From Bin87 sp034421995 (lineage in GTDB: Bacteria; Chloroflexota; Dehalococcoidia; Lucifugimonadales; UBA3495), in NCBI GenBank assembly GCA_034421995.1, contig DAOUJY010000076.1:1-64000 (forward strand): a DNA stretch of 64,000 bases, read 5' to 3'. The translations under genes and the position numbers were made by a program. The notes beneath the pieces were generated by a model, which was given only the letters and a program-made list of their open reading frames with translations, did no database searches and was not told the origin of the DNA. Below, piece by piece: positions 42,254 through 49,330 of the stretch. Each line of letters starts with the position of its first letter. Within the stretch, counting starts at the first letter, position 1.

Positions 42254-44071
42254 TTACCGGCGAACCCACCACACCACGACCGCCATTATCCCCATCAACC
42301 CCGGCAGCAACAGCCACGTCGAGAAACGCACGAAGTTGAACTCGTTCTCGTCAAGGTTCCACTCCCGATACACAAACTCGCGGTCGCGTATGGACACCAG
42401 GGAATAGTCTCCCATCAGGTAGTTCGCCGTGTTGAGGAACAACGCCGCGCTCGAACCCCGATCAACGTTCTGATTGGAAACGAAATCGGAATCCCCGAAC
42501 ACCGTCATCTTGGCAAACTGGTTGTCCGGAGGCCGCGCTTCAGGCGCCGGCGACCCCACTGGGCCCACAATATCCAAATACACCGCTGGGAAGAAAGTCC
42601 CCTGCGGATCCACATCCTCAGGATTAACCCCTTCGGCCGGGTCAACCGGGTCGATACGCTCGATATCGTCGATCAGCCGCGCCGACGGTGTTGAAAACGC
42701 GATCGGCACCGGGAACCGCGTGTTGGTGTCCTCGATAATCGGATCCAGCGCCGCCGCTCCGGGCATGAACGCCACGCTCAGCGGCTGCCCCCGAGGGGTG
42801 ATGATCTCCGGCGGAGCTTGCGGGTAGTAGCGACCCACCCGCAGGGTGCGCGGCGCGTTGGGCTGCGACCCTTCGATGTCCCGGATGTAACCCTCCCTCA
42901 CTATCACGCCCCACAGGGCCAGGAACGCGCGGAAGGTGTTGTGCGTATCCGGTTCGGCCAGGAAGATGAGCCGCGCTCCTTCCCGCCTCGGCGTCCCGTC
43001 GGGCTCTCGGCCCGCCATGTAGTAATTCAGCGCGTCGGCGTGGGCCGCCGGCAGCTCCCCGGTGGGACCGGCAATGACCAGCAGCGCCGCGTCGTCAGGC
43101 ACCGCAACGTCTTCCTCCGTCGGCGACCAGAAAAGGGTTTCCACCGCGTAGTTGTCCACTTCCAAACCCTGCCGAATCTTCAGATAACCGTCCTCGGCGT
43201 CCCGGTCAATACTGCGTTCGCCGTGTCCGTTGAGGAAATAAACCTTCTTCTGTTCCGTCTCCGTCGCCACCAGTAGCGCGGTGTAAAGGTCCTGTTCCAG
43301 CCGGCTGTACGCGGGGTCAGTGGGTTGCACCAGGTCAATGAGGTCGGTTCCCACCGCCGACACCGCCAACGTTTCATACGCGGTCACGCCCTGGCTGCGG
43401 GCCAGGTCGGCCTCCCGCTGCGGGTCAACAAACTGGTAGGTGAGATTGGAACTCCGGCGGCTGAATTCGCTCAACGTGGTCTCTACCTTGCCCAGCCGCG
43501 TCAGCATGTCAATATCGCGGATCTCGTCCGGGTAATAAGCGATTATGCTGATGGGCCGGTCCAGGTTGTCCAACAGGTCCCGTGACCGTTGCGCCAGTGA
43601 AAACTGGTTGGTGGCCGTCGTATCGGCGCGGATGTGATTCTCGAATCCCACGTAGTTCGCCAATACCACCAACCCGATGAAAGCGGCCGTCATGATGACG
43701 GTGTTCACGCCGTACCGCCCGGTTCGGCTGAAAAACGCCGCCAGCACCTGGCTGAAATACGAAATCCCCACCAGCAGCACCAGCACCGCGCCGATGCCTA
43801 GCACGATGCCGCCGTACAGCTTCAGCGAGCCGATGAACGCCAGCAGCACCGCGCCCACGATCAGGCCCACCACGCCGGCGATGAGGATTGGCGCGTAAAA
43901 AATCGTTACGAAGTCGAACGCCGGCTCAATGAAGGAGAACAGCGTCCGGGACTGTTCTTCCAACGCCGGCGAGTCGTCGCCAGGTGTCTGATCCGGCGGA
44001 CCACCCTGCCGGCCACGTCCGCGCTGCCGGCGCCAGTCCCGAGGTGCCTCGTCAGTGCGCTGCTGGCTCAT
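42254..44071 (-). CDS. GldG-like ABC transporter auxiliary membrane protein
   Basis: 605 residues: a charged, disordered N-terminus (RRQRGRGRQGGPPDQTPGDD), four hydrophobic segments within about residues 55-160, then a large extracytoplasmic part that starts TNQFSLAQRSRDLLDNLDRP and contains YFLNGHGERSIDRDAEDGY. It ends with a last helix LLLPGLMGIMAVVVWWV. This is the GldG/DUF4350-containing type, which works with GldA and GldF. It starts two bases from the permease stop. The gap of about 115 bases to the DUF4340 gene holds repeat pieces (TCATTCCGGC) near 42150-42210. Confidence 0.85.
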   Translation of the reverse strand: MSQQRTDEAPRDWRRQRGRGRQGGPPDQTPGDDSPALEEQSRTLFSFIEPAFDFVTIFYAPILIAGVVGLIVGAVLLAFIGSLKLYGGIVLGIGAVLVLLVGISYFSQVLAAFFSRTGRYGVNTVIMTAAFIGLVVLANYVGFENHIRADTTATNQFSLAQRSRDLLDNLDRPISIIAYYPDEIRDIDMLTRLGKVETTLSEFSRRSSNLTYQFVDPQREADLARSQGVTAYETLAVSAVGTDLIDLVQPTDPAYSRLEQDLYTALLVATETEQKKVYFLNGHGERSIDRDAEDGYLKIRQGLEVDNYAVETLFWSPTEEDVAVPDDAALLVIAGPTGELPAAHADALNYYMAGREPDGTPRREGARLIFLAEPDTHNTFRAFLALWGVIVREGYIRDIEGSQPNAPRTLRVGRYYPQAPPEIITPRGQPLSVAFMPGAAALDPIIEDTNTRFPVPIAFSTPSARLIDDIERIDPVDPAEGVNPEDVDPQGTFFPAVYLDIVGPVGSPAPEARPPDNQFAKMTVFGDSDFVSNQNVDRGSSAALFLNTANYLMGDYSLVSIRDREFVYREWNLDENEFNFVRFSTWLLLPGLMGIMAVVVWWVRR

Positions 44072-44072
44072 C

Positions 44073-44816
44073 CTACCTCCAGCGGCGCGACTCCAGCGCC
44101 CTTATCGACAGGAACAGGAACAATGCCGTCACCGTAACGAAGTACACAATGTTTGTGGTGTCAACTATGCCGCGCTCAAAGTCACGGAAGTGGCTAGTGA
44201 ATCCCAGCTGACTGAAGATGATAGCCCAATTGCCGGTAACGACGTCACCGATAGAGGACGTGAAATACAGAACAGCCAGAATGCCGATACCCACCACAGC
44301 GGCAACAATCTGGTTGCTGGTAAGGGTCGAGGTCAGGATGCCCACCGCCAAGGCGGCCATGCCGTAGAGCACCAAGCCTAGATAGCCGGAATAGATTGGT
44401 CCCGGGTCTGGGGTAGCAAACACCAACAGCAGCACGACATAATATGACGTTAGCGCCAGCATGAACAGCAAGAACACTAAACTTGCCAGATACTTGCCAA
44501 GGATAACCTCCCAATCCCGAACCGGCGAGGTCAATAGCAATTCTATCGTCCCCAGTTTTTGCTCTTCCGAGAGTAGCCGCATCGTTAGTACCGGCGCCAA
44601 AAATACGAGCAGGAAAGTGGCCCCGCCAACGGGCGTCCCGCCGAAGCATCCGCTCTGGAAAAAGTTGCTCAGCGACGCCTCTGGGAACGGATTGCCCAAG
44701 TCGCAGAGAAAGAAGGCCCCGCTCAGAGCCATGAAAATGAGCGCCACGATGTAGGCCACCGGGCTGCTGAAATAAATCTGGATCTCTTTGAACGCGACCG
44801 CGCGGATGGTTCGCAT
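44073..44816 (-). CDS. ABC-2 type permease, GldF-like
   Basis: 247 residues, six hydrophobic segments. MRTIRAVAFKEIQIYFSSPV is the amphipathic start typical of GldF/ABC-2 permeases, MRLLSEEQKLGTIELLLTSP the diagnostic motif, and DWEVILGKYLASLVFLL follows. It pairs with the ATPase six bases upstream. It would form the membrane channel of an exporter whose substrate is unknown; gliding genes as in Bacteroidetes are not seen here. Confidence 0.9.
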   Translation of the reverse strand: MRTIRAVAFKEIQIYFSSPVAYIVALIFMALSGAFFLCDLGNPFPEASLSNFFQSGCFGGTPVGGATFLLVFLAPVLTMRLLSEEQKLGTIELLLTSPVRDWEVILGKYLASLVFLLFMLALTSYYVVLLLVFATPDPGPIYSGYLGLVLYGMAALAVGILTSTLTSNQIVAAVVGIGILAVLYFTSSIGDVVTGNWAIIFSQLGFTSHFRDFERGIVDTTNIVYFVTVTALFLFLSIRALESRRWR

Positions 44817-44822
44817 GGCTTT

Positions 44823-45851
44823 TTAGTCCGACCACTCCGTGTCGTCTTCCGATGTGGTGACCCGCAGGAATATCTCCTCCAGGCTCATGCTGCTCATCTG
44901 CATGCTGAGCAGGCTCCATCCGTTGCTGACCACGGTTCGCGATATTTCATCCCGCAGGTCCAGACCCTCCCTGAACTTGACGCGGTATGCGTTGACGCCA
45001 GGGCGCGGATGGTGCGTTACCTCGGTGGCTCCGTCGATGCCGCGCAGCGCCGCCAGCACCTCCGCCGGCGGTCCGCCTATCTCCACTTCCAGCTGAGCCA
45101 CTCCCCGCAGATGTTGCGCCAGGTTGTTCGGAGTGTCGGCGGCGACAATATGCCCCTCGTGAATGATCAGCACCCGCTCGCAGATCATGCTGACTTCCGG
45201 CAGGATGTGGCTGCTTAGCACCACCGTCTGCTCTTGCCCCAATTCCTGTATCAGGCTTCGGGTTTCCACCACCTGTATCGGGTCGATGCCGATGGTCGGT
45301 TCGTCCAGCACCAGCACTTCCGGCTCGTGCAGAATTGCCTGCGCAATTCCCACCCGCTGGCGGAATCCCTTGGACAGTTTGCCGATCAGAGTCTTGCTGT
45401 AATCCTCCAGCCGGCAGACGTCAATCACGTCGTCGATGCGCGACTTGACCCTCCGCCCCCTCATCCCTCGCAGCGTGCCCATGTACTTCAGGTAGCTGGT
45501 CACCGTCATTTCCGTGTGCAGCGGGACCGATTCGGGCAGGTAGCCCACCCGCTTGCGCACTTCCAGGGATTTCTCCACCACATCGTAGCCGCCCAAAGTA
45601 ACCGTCCCCCGGGTGGGGGGCATGAACCCGGTGAGAATACGCATGGTTGTGGTCTTGCCGGCGCCGTTCGGCCCCAGGAAGCCCAGGATCTCCCCCCGCT
45701 GCACGGTGAAGTTCACGTTCTCCACCGCCGGCATCGGCCCGTAGTAGTGTGTGAGATCGCGAACCTCGATCATCGCGTCGGGTTCATTCGCATCCGTCAC
45801 AACGGCGAGTTCCGGGTCGGCTTCCGAGCGATTTTCTGCTTCTATTGCCAT
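44823..45851 (-). CDS. ABC transporter ATPase, GldA-like
   Basis: 342 residues. Walker A GPNGAGKTT, Q-loop GYLPESVPLHTEM, signature LSKGFRQRVGIAQAILHEPE, Walker B VLVLDEPTIGIDP and the H-loop SSHIL are all present. The C-terminal 100 residues form the extra domain seen in GldA/CcmA-like ATPases for ABC-2 permeases. It is the first gene of a four-gene operon (ATPase, permease, GldG-like, DUF4340). The start could also be the internal ATG before IEVRDLTHYYG. Confidence 0.92.
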   Translation of the reverse strand: MAIEAENRSEADPELAVVTDANEPDAMIEVRDLTHYYGPMPAVENVNFTVQRGEILGFLGPNGAGKTTTMRILTGFMPPTRGTVTLGGYDVVEKSLEVRKRVGYLPESVPLHTEMTVTSYLKYMGTLRGMRGRRVKSRIDDVIDVCRLEDYSKTLIGKLSKGFRQRVGIAQAILHEPEVLVLDEPTIGIDPIQVVETRSLIQELGQEQTVVLSSHILPEVSMICERVLIIHEGHIVAADTPNNLAQHLRGVAQLEVEIGGPPAEVLAALRGIDGATEVTHHPRPGVNAYRVKFREGLDLRDEISRTVVSNGWSLLSMQMSSMSLEEIFLRVTTSEDDTEWSD

Positions 45852-45978
45852 GGCAGATCCAAGTTTTAGGGCTGCATCTCGATGGTCGCCAAGTTTCCTT
45901 GACTGGCATACGCCAGCGCCGGGTCAATGGATTGGCGACCCCGGCGCCGGCAGCGTTTGACGTCTCGATTTTCACCCT

Positions 45979-46007
45979 TTGAATTGGCGTGGCGGCTATG
46001 ATATTCT
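45979..46007 (+). promoter_or_regulatory. Candidate promoter for speD-speB
   Basis: TTGAAT (45979-45984) and TATTCT (46002-46007), 17-base spacer. Transcription would start near 46014, giving a 70-base leader that contains the hairpin below. Confidence 0.4.
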
Positions 46008-46034
46008 ATATGTCGCATTTTCACAAGACGGCGC

Positions 46035-46060
46035 AGCCCCGTCCCTACGGGGCTTATTTT
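46035..46060 (+). terminator. Leader hairpin with U-rich tail before speD (possible attenuator)
   Basis: AGCCCCGT / CCCT / ACGGGGCT forms a perfect eight-base stem with a four-base loop, followed by TATTTTAT. It looks like an intrinsic terminator but lies between the promoter and the speD start codon, 24 bases before the ATG, so it may attenuate expression. Confidence 0.5.
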
Positions 46061-46083
46061 ATCGGTGGGGGCCAGACGGCAGG

Positions 46084-46515
46084 ATGCATCTGATCATTGA
46101 CGGATTTGGCGGTGACGCCAGCATGATGTGGGACACCGCCCGGTTGCGTGAGTTCCTCGACGAATACCCGGCCAACCTCGGCATGACCAAAATCACCGAA
46201 CCCGAGGTGCTGGAATACCACGGCCCCAACCCCTCCGATAACGGAATATCGGGCTTCGTCATCATCGCCGAGAGCCACATCAGCGTCCACACCTTCCCCC
46301 ATCGCGACTACGTGAACATTGACGTGTTTTCCTGCAAGTCCTTCGACCACGAGCAGGCGTTGGCCGATGCCCGCTCCCTGTTCAACTTGAGCCGGGTGAA
46401 AACCTGGCTGTTGGATCGTGGCCTGGAATGGGCCGACGCCAATCAGGGAGCCCGCGAAACCCAGCGTCAACGTACATCTCTCCAAGCCGTCTCTACCGGT
46501 TCACCCGTTGCCTGA
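46084..46515 (+). CDS. speD: S-adenosylmethionine decarboxylase proenzyme
   Basis: 143 residues, typical of the short bacterial SpeH/SpeD class. It self-cleaves before a Ser that becomes the pyruvoyl cofactor: the site is in IIAESHISVHTFPHRDYVNI, with F-S-C-K-S in VFSCKSFD. It makes decarboxylated AdoMet, the aminopropyl donor for spermidine. The ATG at 46084 starts the conserved MHLIIDGFGG. The next gene, an agmatinase-type ureohydrolase, overlaps its end; no spermidine synthase is adjacent. Confidence 0.93.
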   Translation: MHLIIDGFGGDASMMWDTARLREFLDEYPANLGMTKITEPEVLEYHGPNPSDNGISGFVIIAESHISVHTFPHRDYVNIDVFSCKSFDHEQALADARSLFNLSRVKTWLLDRGLEWADANQGARETQRQRTSLQAVSTGSPVA

Positions 46516-47416
46516 ATCCTCGGTCCCGCCGGTCCCCTGGACGCCGACCAACTTCCTGGCCCTGCCGCCGAGACAGGCGGCCCTGGACAACGCGGCGGCG
46601 GTGTTGATCCCAGTCCCCATCGACAGCACTACGTCCTACCGTAGCGGCGCGCGCTATGGTCCTGCCGCTATCATCGCTGCGTCCACGGCTCTTGAGGACT
46701 ACGATCTCGAAATGGGTTTCGACGTTGCGGAATTGGGGATACACACCGCGCCGCCGCTGGAACCTCACGTCGGCGATCCGCGTCAAATGGCGGAACGTGT
46801 CCGGGAGGCAGTTTCCTATTATGCGGGTATTGGCTGCGGCAAGCTGACCGGCGTAATCGGCGGCGATCATTCTGCCGCCATCGGCTCCGCGCTGGCCCAT
46901 TTGGAGCGCCACCCCAACCTCTCGGTGCTGTACATCGACGCCCACGCCGACTTGAGGGACGAATACCAGGGCACTGCCTGGGGACACAGCTCGGCGGCCC
47001 GGCGCATCTCCGATCATTGTCCCGTCTCTCTGGTTGGCGTGCGCGCGCTGGCGTTGGAAGAGCGGGATTACCTTCAAGCGGCCAATGTTCCGATCTGCTA
47101 CTGGCCGCCGGTCAACGCCGGATATGCGGATGACATTATTCGCGGCCTCTCCCCCGCCGTGTACGTCAGCATCGATCTGGACGCGCTGGACCCATCAGAG
47201 ATGGCGGCGGTGGGCACGCCGGAACCGGGCGGAATGCGGTGGTTGGATCTGATTTCGCTGCTGCGACAGGTAACGGAAGAACGGCGCATCGTTGGCTTCG
47301 ACGTCTGCGAACTCGCTCCCAACGAAGGGTTGCCGGCCCATTCCTACACCGCGGCCAAGCTAGTGTACAAGATGATTGCTTACTGCTGCTGTTCATCTAA
47401 CCCCGGGCCGCGTTGA
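46508..47416 (+). CDS. speB: Agmatinase/arginase-family ureohydrolase
   Basis: About 302 residues. The two-manganese site is intact: GVIGGDHSAAIG, YIDAHADLRDEY and VSIDLDALDPSEM; RSGARYGPAAI and the C-terminal EVAP-like CELAPNEG are also typical. With speD next to it, agmatinase (agmatine to putrescine and urea) is the likeliest activity. The start is unclear: TTG 46508 would overlap the speD stop by eight bases and coupling is likely, while an ATG at 46418 lies deep within speD. The C-terminus ends in an unusual Cys run (YCCCSSN). Confidence 0.88.
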   Translation: MPESSVPPVPWTPTNFLALPPRQAALDNAAAVLIPVPIDSTTSYRSGARYGPAAIIAASTALEDYDLEMGFDVAELGIHTAPPLEPHVGDPRQMAERVREAVSYYAGIGCGKLTGVIGGDHSAAIGSALAHLERHPNLSVLYIDAHADLRDEYQGTAWGHSSAARRISDHCPVSLVGVRALALEERDYLQAANVPICYWPPVNAGYADDIIRGLSPAVYVSIDLDALDPSEMAAVGTPEPGGMRWLDLISLLRQVTEERRIVGFDVCELAPNEGLPAHSYTAAKLVYKMIAYCCCSSNPGPR

Positions 47417-47437
47417 TTCCACGACGACCTGCCGCCG

Positions 47438-47629
47438 TCAGTCCACCTGAGACTCCGAATTGGTTTTTGAAACGTACCTCAATACCAGTCCCATCACCAG
47501 GAAGATTGTGCTGGAAATCGCCATTCGCCATTCGCCAGTCCAAGTCTGGACATTCGCCACAGGATGATGGGAATGCACGAACCAGGAATATTGCCGCAGC
47601 GCCGAGGCAAACCGTTCCCAAATCATCAC
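47438..47629 (-). CDS. Possible small membrane protein
   Basis: 63 residues with one hydrophobic helix (MAISSTIFLVMGLVLRYVSK) near the C-terminus and TGAGG upstream of the ATG. There is no family match, and it could be spurious. It lies downstream of the other small membrane gene on the same strand. Confidence 0.3.
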   Translation of the reverse strand: MMIWERFASALRQYSWFVHSHHPVANVQTWTGEWRMAISSTIFLVMGLVLRYVSKTNSESQVD

Positions 47630-47683
47630 TGAGCCTCAGAACGAAATTTACCGCCGATCTCATTCGGCTGCGCAATCCGTCTT

Positions 47684-47881
47684 TCACTTGCGGATGACCA
47701 CTGCCGTCACGGCCACGGCCAAAACTCCGACTGAAATTATGGCGCCGGTATAGGCCGCCGGCAAGCCGAATTGAAGCGCCGCGTTGTCGAAAAGCGGTGG
47801 ACCGAAGTGGTGACCCAGAACTAATACCCAACACGCAATGAAGAAGCCAACTAGGAATAGGAAAATGGCAATGCCCGTCAT
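47684..47881 (-). CDS. Small membrane protein with two helices
   Basis: 65 residues: MTGIAIFLFLVGFFIACWVL is one helix, then a short loop with HHFGPPLFDN, then TGAIISVGVLAVAVTAVVI. GGGAGAG lies 6 bases before the ATG at 47881. A minus-strand TAGAAT box lies about 30 bases upstream. Function unknown. Confidence 0.5.
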   Translation of the reverse strand: MTGIAIFLFLVGFFIACWVLVLGHHFGPPLFDNAALQFGLPAAYTGAIISVGVLAVAVTAVVIRK

Positions 47882-47978
47882 ATCACTCTCCCTATCTTCC
47901 ATTGGGATCATTCTATCATGTGCCGGTAATCTTCATAGCATGACGCCGTCGTTTAGTATTTGACATAATCTACATTTC

Positions 47979-48008
47979 TTGACAACCCCGCCGGCCCAAC
48001 CCTAAAAT
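47979..48008 (+). promoter_or_regulatory. Promoter for the HMGL-like lyase
   Basis: A perfect TTGACA at 47979-47984 and TAAAAT at 48003-48008, with an 18-base spacer. Another TTGACA at 47960 has no partner box at a proper distance. Confidence 0.6.
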
Positions 48009-48079
48009 CCCGGCATTCAGCGCGCCAGCGCACCCTCATCAGAGCCACCATTTTCGCGCCCCCGGCGCAAGGAGTACCC

Positions 48080-49273
48080 ATGCCACAGCAATGGCCCACC
48101 GTTCACTACAAGGAAGAAGGGATGCGGGAGGGCATGCAGATTGAGGACGCCAACATCTCAGTTGACGACAAGGTTGAACTCCTCGATATGCTGTCCGAGA
48201 CCGGCCTCAACAGCATCGTCGTCGGCTCCTTCGTCAGCCCCCGGTGGACGCCCCAGATGGAGCGCATCGACGAAATCGTCCAGAAGTTCACCCCCAAGCT
48301 CGGCGTCACCTACAGCGCCCTTGCCCTCAACGCCCGCGGCGTGGAGCGCGCTCGGGCTTATTCGCCGCCCCTCACCATCGAGCGCGACGCCTACCCCCGC
48401 CTGTCCTGCCACCTCTGCGACGTGTTCGCCCGCCGCAACACCAACCGCAGCCAGATGCAGGAGATGGAGCGCTGGCCCGCCATCATCGCCCAGGCTCAGG
48501 AAATGGGCATCACCGAGGCCGGCATCGGCTGCAATGCCTCCTGGGGTTCCAACTTCCTCGGTGAATTCCCGGTCGAAAGCCTCATGACCTTGCTGGAGTA
48601 CCAGCACGGCCTCTGGGACGAAGCCGGCATCAACGTGCGCAGTTGCTCCATGGGCGACCCCATGAGCCACTGCACTCCCGCCAAGGTGGAGGAGAGCATC
48701 GTTCGCGTCAAGGAACGCTGGCCGGAAATCAACCACTTCCGCCTGCACCTGCACAACGGACGCAACATGGCCATTGCCTCCGCCTACGCCGCCATGCGCG
48801 TCCTCGGCTCCGAGGATACCCTTGAGCTGGACGGCACCATCGGTGGGTTCGGCGGCTGCCCCTACTGCGGCAACGGGCGCGCCACCGGCATGGCTCCCAC
48901 CGAAGACCTGCTCCACATGATGGAAGACATGGGTATCCCCACCGGCGTCGATATCGACAAGCTCATCGACTGCGTCTGGGCTGCCGAGCGCATCATCGGC
49001 CGCGAACTCTACGGCCACGTCTCCAAGGCCGGCCCGCGTCCCCGCGCCGGCGCCGGCAACCTCTACGACATCAACATGCCCTTCGTGGAAACCCTGGAAC
49101 AGGCCACCCACTTCAAGAAGGGCGAGCAGATGTACGAAGGCGGCCTCTACCCCTACCGCGAGCCCGTAACCAGCCCTTACCGCGACCGCATCGACCAGGG
49201 CCTGCCCGCCTTTGGCGAAGCTCCGAACGAGTTCCCCTGGAACCAGGACTGGCTGCCTAAAGCCGACCAATAA
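48080..49273 (+). CDS. HMGL-like (DRE-TIM) metallolyase
   Basis: 397 residues of the HMG-CoA lyase/homocitrate synthase-like TIM barrel. KEEGMREGMQIEDANI is the metal- and substrate-binding loop (usually R-D-G-x-Q, here REGMQ). FRLHLHNGRNMAIASAYAAM holds the H-x-H metal ligands, and TIGGFGGCPYCGNGRATGMA the flexible G-loop with its catalytic Cys as in HMG-CoA lyase. It probably cleaves or forms a C-C bond of a hydroxyacyl-CoA; the exact substrate is unknown. AAGGAG precedes the ATG. It has its own promoter. Confidence 0.88.
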   Translation: MPQQWPTVHYKEEGMREGMQIEDANISVDDKVELLDMLSETGLNSIVVGSFVSPRWTPQMERIDEIVQKFTPKLGVTYSALALNARGVERARAYSPPLTIERDAYPRLSCHLCDVFARRNTNRSQMQEMERWPAIIAQAQEMGITEAGIGCNASWGSNFLGEFPVESLMTLLEYQHGLWDEAGINVRSCSMGDPMSHCTPAKVEESIVRVKERWPEINHFRLHLHNGRNMAIASAYAAMRVLGSEDTLELDGTIGGFGGCPYCGNGRATGMAPTEDLLHMMEDMGIPTGVDIDKLIDCVWAAERIIGRELYGHVSKAGPRPRAGAGNLYDINMPFVETLEQATHFKKGEQMYEGGLYPYREPVTSPYRDRIDQGLPAFGEAPNEFPWNQDWLPKADQ

Positions 49274-49330
49274 CCTTACTCGCTTTCCGCGCAACGTGCC
49301 GGACAATTCAGCGCCGGGGAGAAACTCCAG

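Noticed and set aside
47397..47834. A 145-codon minus-strand frame spanning the small membrane genes
   Set aside because: It overlaps the small ORF at 47684-47881, which has the better ribosome-binding site and clear helices; composition is not protein-like.
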